Part shown: piece after piece, positions 1-9,208 of the stretch
Layout: every line of letters starts with the position of its first letter
Position numbering within the stretch: the first letter of the stretch is position 1
Assembly (NCBI RefSeq): GCF_003955715.1
Contig: NZ_CP034463.1
Span: forward strand, 3,534,001-3,598,000
Direction of reading: 5' to 3'
Length of the DNA: 64,000 bases
From: Streptomyces aquilus
GTDB lineage: Bacteria; Actinomycetota; Actinomycetes; Streptomycetales; Streptomycetaceae
The notes under the pieces: model-generated
The model's database searches: none
The model's input: only the letters and a program-made list of their open reading frames with translations
What the model was told of the DNA's origin: nothing
Made by a program: the position numbers and the translations under genes

Positions 1-552
1 GACATCGCGAAGATGTCCCGGGACGAACTGCGGGCCCAGATCGGCATGGTGCTCCAGGACACCTGGCTGTTCGGCGGCACCATCGCGGAGAACATCGCGT
101 ACGGCGCCTCCCGCGAGGTCACCCGCGGCGAGATCGAGGAGGCCGCGCGCGCCGCGCACGCCGACCGGTTCGTCCGGACGCTGCCCGACGGCTACGACAC
201 GGTGATCGACGACGAGGGCACGGGCGTCAGCGCCGGTGAGAAGCAGCTCATCACCATCGCGCGGGCGTTCCTGTCCGACCCGACGATCCTGGTCCTCGAC
301 GAGGCCACGTCGTCCGTCGACACCCGCACCGAGGTGCTGATCCAGAAGGCGATGGCCAAACTCGCCCACGGCCGCACGTCGTTCGTGATCGCCCACCGCC
401 TCTCCACCATCCGGGACGCGGACACGATCCTGGTGATGGAGAACGGCTCGATCGTGGAACAGGGCGCGCACGCGGACCTGTTGGAGGCGGACGGCGCCTA
501 CGCCCGCCTGTACAAGGCGCAGTTCGCGCAGGCGGTGGCAGAAGTGGATTAG
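1..552 (+). CDS. ABC exporter ATP-binding domain, C-terminal part (5' truncated by window)
   Basis: The last 183 residues of an ABC transporter nucleotide-binding domain, probably the end of a fused permease-ATPase; the start lies before the window. Visible in order are the Q-loop (MVLQDTWLF), a variant signature VSAGEKQL in place of LSGGQ, Walker [13 protein letters not shown] with the catalytic Glu, and the H-loop VIAHRLSTI. Walker A is outside. The wording around the Q-loop ([10 protein letters not shown]) and D-loop is that of MsbA/LmrA-type exporters, so export of a drug, lipid or peptide is likelier than uptake; the substrate cannot be told. It converges on the sigma factor gene and ends just before a strong hairpin. 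Confidence 0.9.
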   Translation, partial: DIAKMSRDELRAQIGMVLQDTWLFGGTIAENIAYGASREVTRGEIEEAARAAHADRFVRTLPDGYDTVIDDEGTGVSAGEKQLITIARAFLSDPTILVLDEATSSVDTRTEVLIQKAMAKLAHGRTSFVIAHRLSTIRDADTILVMENGSIVEQGAHADLLEADGAYARLYKAQFAQAVAEVD

Positions 553-558
553 CTGTGC

Positions 559-580
559 GGGGGCTGCTTCGGCAGCCCCC
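559..580. terminator. Hairpin terminator between convergent ABC exporter and hrdA-like gene
   Basis: A perfect 9-bp stem GGGGGCTGC / GCAGCCCCC closes on a TTCG loop, 7 bp after the ABC gene stop and 5 bp before the sigma factor stop. It could terminate both genes. A T-rich tail is weak, as is usual in Streptomyces. Confidence 0.75.
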
Positions 581-584
581 TCCT

Positions 585-1922
585 CTAATCCAGGTAACCC
601 CTCAGCTGATCCGCGAATGCGTGATCGCGGAGCTTGTTGAGCGTCTTCGACTCGATCTGCCGGATCCGCTCCCGCGTCACGCCGAAGATGCGGCCTATCT
701 CCTCCAGCGTGCGGGGACGCCCGTCGACCAGCCCGTACCGGAGTTGGACGACCTTGCGCTCACGCTCGCCCAGAGTCGACAGCACCACCTCCAGATGCTC
801 CCTGAGCAGCAGGAACGCCGCCGACTCCACGGGTGACGTCGCGTCGCCGTCCTCGATGAGGTCGCCCAGCGCGACGTCGTCCTCCTCGCCCACCGGCGCA
901 TGCAGCGACACCGGTTCCTGGGCCAGCCGCAGCACCTCGCTGACGCGTTCCGGCGCGAGGTCGAGGTGGCCCGCCACCTCCTCCGGCGTCGGTTCGTAGC
1001 CGCGTTCCTGCAGCATGCGGCGCTGGACGCGGACGACCCGGTTGATCAGCTCGACGACATGGACCGGCACCCGGATGGTGCGGGCCTGGTCGGCGAGGGC
1101 GCGGGACATGGCCTGGCGGATCCACCAGGTGGCGTACGTCGAGAACTTGTAGCCACGGGCGTAGTCGAACTTCTCGACCGCGCGGATCAGGCCCAGGTTC
1201 CCTTCCTGGACCAGGTCGAGCATGGTCAGGCCGCGGCCGACGTACCGTTTGGCCACCGACACCACCAGGCGCAGGTTCGCCTCGATGAGGCGGCGCTTGG
1301 CCATGCGGCCCAACACGACCAGGCGGTCCAGGTCGAGGGCGAGCTGGCTGTCGAGGTCGGGTGTGGTGCTGAGCTTCTCTTCGGCGAACAGGCCGGCCTC
1401 GACGCGCCGGGCGAGTTCGACCTCCTCGGCCGCGGTGAGCAGCGGGATGCGGCCGATCTCGCGGAGGTACTGGCGGAACAGGTCGGAGGACGGGCCGCTG
1501 GTGTCGGCGCGGTTGCGGGCGGCCGGTTCCGGGGCCTCGACCGGCTCGGGCGCCTCCGCGGCCTCCGCGCTCTCCAGCGCGTCGGCGGGCGGCTCTTCCG
1601 GCTCGGTCTCGGGGTGGTGCACGACACGGTTCTGCGGGGGGACCGCGACGAGAACGTCGGTCTCGGCGTCCGGTTCCGTGGCGTCCGTACTGTTCTCGGT
1701 CTGGGTCAGGGTCTGGGTCTGCACGGGGGCGACCTCCAGGATGATCGCTGCGGAGGAGTGCGGCAGCGCTGTTTCGGGGACGGAGTCGGCGGCCTCGCCG
1801 CTGTCCGTCCCGTACGCGATGAGCGGAACCGCGAGGGTCTGGGACCCGTTGGGGACGGATCTGCTGCGCTCCGAGGACTCAGGCACCGGAACCCAGTGTG
1901 GAGTACGACACATCGCCGCCAC
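585..1922 (-). CDS. hrdA: Primary-type RNA polymerase sigma factor, HrdA-like
   Basis: A group 1/2 sigma-70 factor of 445 residues. After a Pro/Glu/Ala-rich N-terminal region of about 140 residues come region 1.2 ([17 protein letters not shown]), region 2 with [16 protein letters not shown] and the melting/-10 segment [13 protein letters not shown], region 3, and region 4 with the -35 reading helix-turn-helix [20 protein letters not shown]. At 445 residues it lacks the longer N-terminal extension of the essential HrdB. The symbol rests on similarity and on the remembered hrdA-dnaG-dgt neighbourhood, so HrdA rather than HrdC/HrdD is an inference. The first start is GTG at 1922; an ATG 9 bp later is an alternative, and neither has a strong ribosome binding site. 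Confidence 0.85.
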   Translation of the reverse strand: MAAMCRTPHWVPVPESSERSRSVPNGSQTLAVPLIAYGTDSGEAADSVPETALPHSSAAIILEVAPVQTQTLTQTENSTDATEPDAETDVLVAVPPQNRVVHHPETEPEEPPADALESAEAAEAPEPVEAPEPAARNRADTSGPSSDLFRQYLREIGRIPLLTAAEEVELARRVEAGLFAEEKLSTTPDLDSQLALDLDRLVVLGRMAKRRLIEANLRLVVSVAKRYVGRGLTMLDLVQEGNLGLIRAVEKFDYARGYKFSTYATWWIRQAMSRALADQARTIRVPVHVVELINRVVRVQRRMLQERGYEPTPEEVAGHLDLAPERVSEVLRLAQEPVSLHAPVGEEDDVALGDLIEDGDATSPVESAAFLLLREHLEVVLSTLGERERKVVQLRYGLVDGRPRTLEEIGRIFGVTRERIRQIESKTLNKLRDHAFADQLRGYLD

Positions 1923-1990
1923 GAGGGGCGTGCGGTGACTTTTTGAGTCCGGTCCGTGACCGGGTGGTTACCCTGACGGACGCGACACGC

Positions 1991-3895
1991 TCAGAGAGCT
2001 GCGGCTCCGTGCTCCCGCAGTGCCTGGTCGTACTGCTGGAGCACCCACAATTCGTTCTGCACGGCGGCCAGTTCCGCCGGGTCTCCGTGCGTTCCGAGGC
2101 GGGTGAGGGTGCTCTGGATGTCGCGGACGCGGCGCTCCACGGCCCGGCGGCGGACCGCCACCAGCTGGATGCCCGCGTAGATCTCGTCGACGGTCTTGCG
2201 CATGATCGCCTCGACGGCGAGCTCCGTGACCATCGCGCGGACCGCGTCGTCGGGGGCGGCCTCGCGGACCCGGACCAGATAGTCCTGGGCGTCCTGCGTG
2301 CCGTACTCGGCGCCGCCCGCTTCCATGATCGCCTGGCGTACGGCGGCGTAGGGGGCCGCGGTGAACTCGTCGATGCCGTAGGCGTCGAAGGCCGGGGAGA
2401 CCAACTCGGGGCGCTGGAGGGCGAGTTTGAGCAGCTCGCGCTCGGTGGCGTAGACGGGGTTGCGGAGCTGGAGCGCGGGGCCGCCGGCCGCGGTGCGCCG
2501 GGTGGCCTCGTACGGCTGCTGGGGGCCGCGGGCCGGTGCGGGGGCGCCCTTGCCGCCGCGGTCGCGGGCCCAGCGGGCCAGTTGGGCGACGCGCTTGACG
2601 ACGAACTGGGTGTCGAGGATGCCGAGCATGCCGGCGAGCTGGACGGCGACCTCGTGCTGCGCGCCGCTGTTCTTGATGCGGGCGACGATCGGGGCGGCCT
2701 CGTCGAGGGCCGCGGCGCGGCCCGCCGGGGTGTCGAGGTCGTAGCGGACGACGATCTGGCGGAGCGCGAACTCGAAGAGCGGGGTGCGGGGTTCGACCAG
2801 GTCGGCGACGGCTTCGTCGCCCTTGGCGAGGCGCAGTTCGCAAGGGTCCATGCCGTCGGGGGCGATGGCGATGTAGGTCTCGGCGGCGAACTTCTGGTCG
2901 TCCTCGAAGGCGCGCAGGGCGGCCTTCTGGCCGGCGGCGTCGCCGTCGAAGGTGAAGATCACGCGGGCGCTGCCGTTGTCCATCAGCAGCCGGCGGAGGA
3001 TCTTGATGTGGTCGCCGCCGAAGGCGGTGCCGCAGGTCGCGATGGCGGTGGTCACGCCCGCCAGGTGGCAGGCCATGACGTCGGTGTAGCCCTCGACGAC
3101 GACCGCGCGGGACGCCTTGGCGATGTCCTTCTTCGCGAGGTCGATGCCGTAGAGGACCTGGGACTTCCGGTAGATCGCGGTGTCGGGCGTGTTGAGGTAC
3201 TTCGGGCCGGTGTCCGCCTCGTAGAGCTTGCGGGCGCCGAAGCCGACCACGTCGCCGCCGATGTCGCGGATCGGCCACATCAGACGGCCGCGGAAGCGGT
3301 CGATGGGGCCGCGGCGGCCCTCCTGGGACAGGCCCGACAGGAGGAGTTCCTTGTCGGTGAAGCCCTTGCCCCGGAGGTAGCGGGTGAGGTGGTCCCAGCC
3401 CTGGGGGCTGTAGCCGACGGAGAAGTGCTCGGCGGCGGCCTGGTCGAAGCCGCGCTCGGCGAGGAACTTGCGGCCGGTGTCGGCCTCCGGGCTGGTGGCG
3501 AGCTGTTCCCTGTACCAGTCGGCGGCGATCTTGTGGGCCTCGACCAGGCGGATGCGTTCGCCGCGCTGGTGGGCCGGGTTGTACCCGCCCTCCTCGTAGC
3601 GCAGGGTGATGCCGGCCTGGGCGGCCAGGCGCTCGACCGCCTCGGAGAAGGTGAGGTGGTCGACCTTCATCACGAACGTGATGGTGTCGCCGCCCTCCTG
3701 GCAGCCGAAGCAGTGGAAGAGTCCCTTGCTCGGGCTGACCTGGAAGGACGGCGACTTCTCGTCATGGAACGGACAGAGGCCCTTGAGGTTGCCACCGCCC
3801 GCGTTGCGCAGCTGGAGGTACTCGGACACCACGGCGTCGATCGGGACCGCGTCCCGTACCGCCTTCACGTCCTCGTCATTGATCCGTCCTGCCAC
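1991..3895 (-). CDS. dnaG: DNA primase DnaG
   Basis: Makes the RNA primers for replication at the fork with DnaB helicase. The 634-residue protein has the N-terminal CHC2 zinc ribbon (C41, H44, C62, C65), the catalytic core with VVGFGARKL, a TOPRIM domain (VVEGYTDVMA, then FTFDGDAAGQKAA with the acidic metal ligands) and a C-terminal DnaB-interacting helical part. The length is usual for the family. Start is GTG at 3895. It lies 68 bp upstream of the sigma factor on the same strand, a lineage-typical pairing of replication and transcription genes. Confidence 0.97.
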   Translation of the reverse strand: MAGRINDEDVKAVRDAVPIDAVVSEYLQLRNAGGGNLKGLCPFHDEKSPSFQVSPSKGLFHCFGCQEGGDTITFVMKVDHLTFSEAVERLAAQAGITLRYEEGGYNPAHQRGERIRLVEAHKIAADWYREQLATSPEADTGRKFLAERGFDQAAAEHFSVGYSPQGWDHLTRYLRGKGFTDKELLLSGLSQEGRRGPIDRFRGRLMWPIRDIGGDVVGFGARKLYEADTGPKYLNTPDTAIYRKSQVLYGIDLAKKDIAKASRAVVVEGYTDVMACHLAGVTTAIATCGTAFGGDHIKILRRLLMDNGSARVIFTFDGDAAGQKAALRAFEDDQKFAAETYIAIAPDGMDPCELRLAKGDEAVADLVEPRTPLFEFALRQIVVRYDLDTPAGRAAALDEAAPIVARIKNSGAQHEVAVQLAGMLGILDTQFVVKRVAQLARWARDRGGKGAPAPARGPQQPYEATRRTAAGGPALQLRNPVYATERELLKLALQRPELVSPAFDAYGIDEFTAAPYAAVRQAIMEAGGAEYGTQDAQDYLVRVREAAPDDAVRAMVTELAVEAIMRKTVDEIYAGIQLVAVRRRAVERRVRDIQSTLTRLGTHGDPAELAAVQNELWVLQQYDQALREHGAAAL

Positions 3896-3924
3896 GCGTG
3901 AATTCTACGGTGGTGGACTGACAC

Positions 3925-5190
3925 TCAAGAGACGAGGCTGTCGAGCGGAACGTGTGGGTCCGCCAGTGCCTCCGTGTCCACCTGGGTCTTCGTGCGGATC
4001 AGCTGCTGGATCGGGTCCGTGACGTCCCACACGTTCACGTTCATCCCGGCCAGCACGCGGCCCTCCTTCACCCAGAACGCGATGAACTCACGCTTTCCGG
4101 CGTCCCCGCGAATCACCACTTCGTCGTACGACCCCGGGGGCGCCCAGCCGCTGTACTCCATCCCCAGGTCGTACTGGTCGGAGAAGAAGTAGGGGACCCG
4201 GTCGTAGACGAGGTCCTGGCCGAGCATCGCGCGGGCCGCGGCGGGGCCGCCGTTGAGGGCGTTGGCCCAGTGCTCCACGCGCAGCCTGCTGTCGAAGAGG
4301 GCGTGGTGGAAGGAGGCGACGTCACCGGCCGCGTGGATGTCGGGGTCGGAGGTGCGCAGCCGGTCGTCGACCGCGACGCCGCCGCCGTGCGCCCGGTCGG
4401 CGAGCTCCAGGCCCGCCGCCTCCGCGAGGGCGGTGCGCGGGGCCGCGCCGATCGCGGCGAGGACGTCGTGCGCCGGGTGTTCCTCGCCGTCGTCGGTGCG
4501 GGCGGCCAGCACCATGCCGTCCTGGCCGACGATCTCGGTGAGCTGGGCGCCGAAGTGGAAGCGCACGCCGTGCTCCCGGTGCAGGTCGGCGAAGAGGCTG
4601 CCCAGCTCGGGGCCGAGGACGCCGTGCAGCGGGGTCGGGGCGGGCTCGATGATCGTGACCTCGGCGCCGTACTCGCGGGCCGCCGCCGCGACCTCCAGGC
4701 CGATCCAGCCGGCGCCGGCGATCACGAGATGGCCGTTGTCCCGGCCGAGCGCGGCCAGTACGCCCTTGAGGCGTTCCGCGTGGGCGAGGCGGCGCAGATG
4801 GTGGACGCCCGCGAGGTCGGTGCCCGGGATGTCCAGGCGGCGGGGTTCGGCCCCGGTGGCCAGAAGCAGCTTGTCGTAGTGGACGAGCGTGCCGTCGTCG
4901 CCGAAGCGGACCGTCTTGGCCGCGCGGTCGATCGCGTCGACCGTCTGGCCGAGGTGCAGCTCGATGTCGTTGCGCGCGTACCAGGCCGGTTCGTGCACGA
5001 AGACGCTGTCGCGCTCCTCCTTGCCGAGCAGGTAGCCCTTGGAGAGGGGCGGGCGCTCGTAGGGGTGGTCGCGTTCGTCGCAGATCAGTATCACGCGACC
5101 GGTGAAGCCCTCCGCTCGGAGCGTCTCGGCCGCCTTGGCGCCGGCGAGACCGCCTCCGACGATCACGAATGTCTGGTCCGCGTCGACCAC
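3925..5190 (-). CDS. NAD(P)/FAD-dependent oxidoreductase, ferredoxin-reductase type
   Basis: A 421-residue flavoprotein with two Rossmann folds: the FAD-binding start FVIVGGGLAGAKAAETLR, an internal NAD(P)-binding GAGWIGLEVAAAAREYG, and the FAD-closing motif IHAAGDVASF. The C-terminal part fits the reductase C domain of the rhodocoxin/putidaredoxin reductase family, which pass electrons from NAD(P)H to ferredoxins or P450 systems. No ferredoxin or P450 gene is next to it, so the partner is unknown. The start is set at GTG 5190 because GGAGG stands 7 bases before it and the FAD motif follows at once; an in-frame ATG further upstream would add an unrelated leader. Confidence 0.85.
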   Translation of the reverse strand: MVDADQTFVIVGGGLAGAKAAETLRAEGFTGRVILICDERDHPYERPPLSKGYLLGKEERDSVFVHEPAWYARNDIELHLGQTVDAIDRAAKTVRFGDDGTLVHYDKLLLATGAEPRRLDIPGTDLAGVHHLRRLAHAERLKGVLAALGRDNGHLVIAGAGWIGLEVAAAAREYGAEVTIIEPAPTPLHGVLGPELGSLFADLHREHGVRFHFGAQLTEIVGQDGMVLAARTDDGEEHPAHDVLAAIGAAPRTALAEAAGLELADRAHGGGVAVDDRLRTSDPDIHAAGDVASFHHALFDSRLRVEHWANALNGGPAAARAMLGQDLVYDRVPYFFSDQYDLGMEYSGWAPPGSYDEVVIRGDAGKREFIAFWVKEGRVLAGMNVNVWDVTDPIQQLIRTKTQVDTEALADPHVPLDSLVS

Positions 5191-5360
5191 TTGATGCCTC
5201 CTACCGGGGGTGTCTGGGGAGTGTCGCCCCAGAAAACACAGCGGGTGCCGCCACATGGGAGCGTCCCGCACGCAGCGTGATGGGGGAAGAGGGAGTGGCC
5301 CGATCAGGCCACGGAGGGTCACATTCGGGCGCGTTTCGCTTCACCTATGGCACATCTGTC

Positions 5361-6611
5361 TCACATATGCCCCGTCAAGCGAGCGTGAAGCGATCGCGCC
5401 GACGCGTCCGTGAGGGACGCGATCTGGTCGACGATCACCCGCTTGCGGGCGCGGTCGTCGACCGCCTGGTCGAACAGCGCCCGGAACTGCGGGTCGAGCC
5501 CGTCCGGGGCGCGGACGGTGAGCGCCTCGGCGAGTTCGGCCACCACGATCCGCTGGTCGGCCCGCAGCCGCTCCTGCTCGGCGCGCTGCATCACGTACCG
5601 GTCGGCGACGGCCTTGAGGACCGCGCACTCCAGCCGTGTCTCGTGCGGTACGACGAGTTCGGCGGCGTATCTCGTGAGCGGGCCGCCGCCGAACGCCGCG
5701 CGCGTGGCGCCCTCGGCGGCGAGGCAGAAGCGGCCGATGAGCTGGCTGGTGGCGTCCTTCAGCCGGGCCTGGGCGACGGCGGAACCGTCGTAGCCGTGCG
5801 GCCACCAGGGCTGGTCCTGGAGCCGGTCGAGGGCCGCGGCGAGTTCGGCGGTGTCGGTGTCCGCGGGGACGTACCGGCCGAGGGCCACCGCGAACACCGC
5901 CTGCCGCTCCGGTTCCGCGTGCAGGCAGTTGGGGTCGATGTGGCCCGCGTGCAGGCCGTCCTCGACGTCGTGCACCGAGTACGCCACGTCGTCCGACCAG
6001 TCCATGACCTGCGCCTCGAAGCAGGTGCGGGCGCCGGGGGCGTCCTTGCGGACCCAGTCGAAGACGGGGCGGTCGTCCTCGTAGACGCCGAACTTGGGGG
6101 ACGCCGCCTGCGGTCCCCCTCCGCGGGGCCAGGGGTATTTGGTGGCCGCGTCGAGGGTGGCGCGGGTGAGGTTCAGCCCCACCGAGCCTTCCTCGGTGAA
6201 GCGTTTGGGCTCGATGCGGGTGAGGAGACGCAGGGACTGCGCGTTGCCCTCGAAGCCGCCGCAGTCCTCCGCGAACTCGTTGAGGGCCTGTTCGCCGTTG
6301 TGACCGAACGGGGGGTGGCCGAGGTCGTGGGCGAGGCAGGCGGCTTCGACCAGGTCGGGGTCGCAGCCGAGGGCCGCGCCGAGCTCCCGGCCTACCTGGG
6401 CGCACTCGAGGGAGTGCGTCAGGCGGGTTCTTGGGCTGGCGTCCCAGGCCTGGTTTCGGGTGCCTGGGGTGACGACCTGCGTTTTTCCGGCGAGCCTTCG
6501 CAGCGCGGCTGAGTGGAGGATGCGGGCACGGTCGCGTTGGAAGGCGGTGCGGCCGGGGCGCTTGTCAGGCTCCGGGGCCCAGCGGTCTGTTGAGGGCAGG
6601 TCGTACGGCAT
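5361..6611 (-). CDS. dgt: Deoxyguanosinetriphosphate triphosphohydrolase-like protein
   Basis: A 416-residue HD-superfamily dNTPase that cleaves dGTP or other dNTPs to nucleoside and triphosphate, controlling precursor pools. The HD metal site is visible as [14 protein letters not shown] (first His) and [16 protein letters not shown] (the HD pair and the following GHNGE), with a further Asp in [17 protein letters not shown]. It belongs to the bacterial type-2 subfamily of dGTPase-like proteins. Its position near dnaG fits a nucleotide/replication role. The gene stands alone, with about 170 bp to the flavoprotein downstream and a divergent-looking short gap to the next gene's end upstream. Confidence 0.9.
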   Translation of the reverse strand: MPYDLPSTDRWAPEPDKRPGRTAFQRDRARILHSAALRRLAGKTQVVTPGTRNQAWDASPRTRLTHSLECAQVGRELGAALGCDPDLVEAACLAHDLGHPPFGHNGEQALNEFAEDCGGFEGNAQSLRLLTRIEPKRFTEEGSVGLNLTRATLDAATKYPWPRGGGPQAASPKFGVYEDDRPVFDWVRKDAPGARTCFEAQVMDWSDDVAYSVHDVEDGLHAGHIDPNCLHAEPERQAVFAVALGRYVPADTDTAELAAALDRLQDQPWWPHGYDGSAVAQARLKDATSQLIGRFCLAAEGATRAAFGGGPLTRYAAELVVPHETRLECAVLKAVADRYVMQRAEQERLRADQRIVVAELAEALTVRAPDGLDPQFRALFDQAVDDRARKRVIVDQIASLTDASARSLHARLTGHM

Positions 6612-6666
6612 GACTCGACAGTACGGGCAGGGACTGACAATTCGCCGGTTCGTGTGCCTTGCGCTG

Positions 6667-7554
6667 TCAGACGGCGAGTGCGGGTTGTTCGTGGTTGCTC
6701 GCGCCGTTCCCCGCGCCCCTCAGGGACGTCATCTGGTCGTACCTGTGAAGAATCAGGTCGGCCATCGCCTCGTGCGTGCCCAGCGGCGCCGACGCCAGCC
6801 ACGGTGCCGCCTCCGCGCACTCCGTCGCGAAGCGGCCGGGGGCCGTGAAGTACGAGGCGATCGCCACACGGTCGTAGCCTCGCGCCATCAGGGCCTCGAC
6901 GGCCGCCGGGACCGTGGGGGCCGCCGTCGTGGCGTAGGCCGGGACCACCGGGACTCCCAGGCGGGTCGACAGCAGGGTCGCCATACGGGCCATGTCGACC
7001 TTCGACTCCGGGTCGCGCGAACCCGCCGCCGCCAGGACCACCGCGCTGCCCACGCGCGGGGACTCCTCCCAGCCCGCCTCCACCAGACGCGCGTGCAGCG
7101 CGTCCACCAGGAGCGGGTGCGGGCCCAGCGCGGGCGCCACGCGTGCGCGTACGTCCGTCTCGGCGGCCATCTCGGGGATGTCCCGCTTCACGTGGTAGCC
7201 GCGGCTCAGCAGCAGCGGGACGAGGATCGCCTCGCGGTTGCCGAGGGTCTTGAGGGTGTCGGTCAGCAGCGGCTCGTTGAGCTCGATGTGGCCGAGGTGG
7301 ACCGGGAGGCCGGGGCGCTGGGCGCGGACCTTGTCGAGGAGGCTGCGTACGGTGCTCAGGGCGCGCGGGTCGCGGCTGCCGTGGGCCACGACGACGAGCG
7401 CGGGAGCCTCAGGGCGCCGCCTGCCGGCGAGGGACACGAGGCTGAGCTGGCTGGCGAGCTGGCTGGTGATCCGGTTCATGAGGTGCGCCGTACTGTCGAA
7501 GTGGACTGCCTTGGACTCGTCGCTGGGAGCTCTCGAATTACCCGACGCTGTCAT
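6667..7554 (-). CDS. Sirohydrochlorin chelatase-like protein (CbiX/SirB family)
   Basis: A 295-residue two-repeat chelatase of the CbiX/SirB family. The N-terminal repeat shows [14 protein letters not shown] with the metal-binding His and a second His in [11 protein letters not shown]; the central part has [20 protein letters not shown]. The family inserts Fe2+ or Co2+ into sirohydrochlorin to make siroheme or cobalamin precursors. The siroheme-dependent nitrite reductase at 26-29 kb makes iron insertion an attractive role, but this is inference. The last ~20 residues (after TSLRGAGNG) are encoded by an interspersed repeat found elsewhere in the window, so the C-terminus is probably a recent addition. 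Confidence 0.8.
   Translation of the reverse strand: MTASGNSRAPSDESKAVHFDSTAHLMNRITSQLASQLSLVSLAGRRRPEAPALVVVAHGSRDPRALSTVRSLLDKVRAQRPGLPVHLGHIELNEPLLTDTLKTLGNREAILVPLLLSRGYHVKRDIPEMAAETDVRARVAPALGPHPLLVDALHARLVEAGWEESPRVGSAVVLAAAGSRDPESKVDMARMATLLSTRLGVPVVPAYATTAAPTVPAAVEALMARGYDRVAIASYFTAPGRFATECAEAAPWLASAPLGTHEAMADLILHRYDQMTSLRGAGNGASNHEQPALAV
6669..6724 (-). repeat. Interspersed Streptomyces repeat, copy 1 (inside CDS end)
   Basis: Read on the minus strand it contains the core AGGGGCGCGGGGAAC (complement of 6706-6720) followed by GCGCGAGCAACCAC. The same core recurs at 20940-20954 and, shortened, near 42135. Here the repeat supplies the last codons and the stop of the chelatase gene. Confidence 0.6.
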
Positions 7555-7763
7555 GGACCGATGGTGGCGGGGGGACGTTGCCGCCCCGTTGCATGGAGAT
7601 AACGGGGATTTTCGGTGGGTTCACCGCGGGGTGGGTGGGCGGTGTGAGGTGGGATGACCTGCGGTTTCGTGCGCGTGCGTGAGGCTGGTCACGTGTGCGG
7701 CGGCGAACCGTGGGCGCTTGCGGCACGTCCCTGACTGTCGAAGGACGACCTGGGAGGGACCCC

Positions 7764-8441
7764 GTGAGACTGCGCCGACCCCGTCTGCCGCGCACCCGTA
7801 CCGGGCAGCGGCGGCTCGTGCAGGCCGTGATGGCCGGGTGTGTGCTGGCTCTGCTCCCGGCGACCTGGATGTACGTCGTCACGGGCGACCGGCTGCGCAC
7901 CACCGAGGACGTGCCGCGCACCGAGGTCGCCGTCGTGTTCGGGGCGGGGCTGTGGGACGGGGAGCCGTCGCCGTATCTCGCGCACCGGCTGGACGCGGCG
8001 GCGACGCTGTACCGCGAGGGCCGCGTCGAGGTCGTCCTCGTCACCGGCGACAACAGCCGGGAGGACTACGACGAGCCCGACGCGATGCGGGCCTATCTGA
8101 CCCGGCACGGCGTTCCCGACGCCCGCATCGTCAGTGACTACGCCGGATTCGACACCTGGGACTCCTGTGTCCGGGCCAAGAAGATCTTCGGCGTGGACCG
8201 GGCCGTGCTGATCAGCCAGGGCTTCCACATCCGGCGGGCGGTCGCGCTGTGCGAGGCGGCCGGGGTGACGTCGTACGGCGTCGGGGTCGACGCCAAGCAC
8301 GACGTGACCTGGTACTACGGCGGCGCCCGGGAGATCTTCGCCGCCGGCAAGGCCGCGCTGGACGCCGTCTTCGAGCCCGACCCCCGGTTCCTCGGGCCCA
8401 AGGAACCGGGGGTCGGCAGGGCGCTGGCTAGCGGCCGGTGA
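7764..8441 (+). CDS. SanA/YdcF-like DUF218 membrane-anchored protein
   Basis: A 225-residue protein with a short basic N-terminus, one membrane segment (about residues 17-36, VMAGCVLALLPATWMYVV) and a DUF218 domain: AVVFGAGLWDGEPSPYL, a central VLVTGDNSRED and GFHIRRAVALCEAAG. E. coli SanA and YdcF belong here; SanA affects envelope permeability to vancomycin at high temperature, but the biochemical reaction is unknown. Start GTG 7764 is chosen for the GGGAGG sequence 7 bases upstream and the basic-then-hydrophobic start. Its 3' end overlaps the convergent crotonase gene by 14 bp. Confidence 0.8.
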   Translation: MRLRRPRLPRTRTGQRRLVQAVMAGCVLALLPATWMYVVTGDRLRTTEDVPRTEVAVVFGAGLWDGEPSPYLAHRLDAAATLYREGRVEVVLVTGDNSREDYDEPDAMRAYLTRHGVPDARIVSDYAGFDTWDSCVRAKKIFGVDRAVLISQGFHIRRAVALCEAAGVTSYGVGVDAKHDVTWYYGGAREIFAAGKAALDAVFEPDPRFLGPKEPGVGRALASGR

Positions 8442-9195
8442 AGCGTGGCGCGCGTTTCTCCAGGAACGCGGTCATGCCCTCCTTCTGGTCGTGGGTCGCG
8501 AACAGGGCGTGGAAGACCCGGCGTTCGAAGCGGATGCCGTCGCGCAGGCCGGTCTCCAGGGACCGGTCGACGCATTCGCGGGCCGCTCTGACCGCCGTAC
8601 GGCCGTAGGAGGCGATCGTCTCCGCGGCCTTCAGGGACTCGGGGAGCACCTGGTCGTCGGGGACCACCCGGGACACCAGGCCCGCGCTCTCCGCCTCCCT
8701 CGCGTCCATCGTGCGGCCGGTGAGGACCAGGTCCATCGCCTTGGCGCGGCCGATCAGACGGGTGAGGCGCTGGGTGCCGCCGATGCCGGGGATCACGCCC
8801 AGCTTGATCTCCGGCTGGCCGAACACCGCCGACTCCCCCGCGATCACCAGGTCGCACATCATCACCAGCTCGCAACCGCCGCCCAGCGCGAGGCCGTTGA
8901 CCGCGGCGATCTTCGGCGTGCGCAGATCGGCGAACTCCTCCCAGGCCCCGAAGTAGTCCGCCGCCGCCATGTCGACGGCCGTCATCCCGGCCATCTCCTT
9001 GATGTCGGCCCCGGCCGCGAAGTACCGCTCCGCGCCCGTGAGCACGTAGCAGCCGACCTCGGGGTCGTCGTCCAACGGGCGCAGTGCCGCCAGGAGTTCG
9101 GCGAGCAGCTCACCGCTCAGCGCGTTGCGGACGTGCGGGCGGTGCAGGCGTACGGTGACGACGGCGCCCTGCCGTTCCACCTTCAGGTGGTTCAT
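8428..9195 (-). CDS. Enoyl-CoA hydratase/isomerase (crotonase) family protein
   Basis: A 255-residue crotonase-fold enzyme. The oxyanion-hole and CoA motifs are AGADIKEMAGM and NGLALGGGCELVMMCD, and the two catalytic glutamates of true enoyl-CoA hydratases are both present (E109 and E129, 20 residues apart, the second in FGQPEIKLGVIPG). It should hydrate a 2-enoyl-CoA. It is the last gene of a probable three-gene operon with the adenylation enzyme and membrane reductase upstream; only 13 bp separate it from the reductase stop, with AAAGGGG before its ATG. This context hints at a special substrate rather than general fatty-acid oxidation. Confidence 0.88.
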   Translation of the reverse strand: MNHLKVERQGAVVTVRLHRPHVRNALSGELLAELLAALRPLDDDPEVGCYVLTGAERYFAAGADIKEMAGMTAVDMAAADYFGAWEEFADLRTPKIAAVNGLALGGGCELVMMCDLVIAGESAVFGQPEIKLGVIPGIGGTQRLTRLIGRAKAMDLVLTGRTMDAREAESAGLVSRVVPDDQVLPESLKAAETIASYGRTAVRAARECVDRSLETGLRDGIRFERRVFHALFATHDQKEGMTAFLEKRAPRFTGR

Positions 9196-9208
9196 GCGGG
9201 TCCCCTTT

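Noticed and set aside
1898..3901. A 667-codon plus-strand open frame opposite dnaG
   Set aside because: It is the antisense shadow of dnaG, with Gly/Ala/Val/Asp-rich repetitive text and no domain. Similar long antisense frames oppose ppdK, nirB and others because of high GC.
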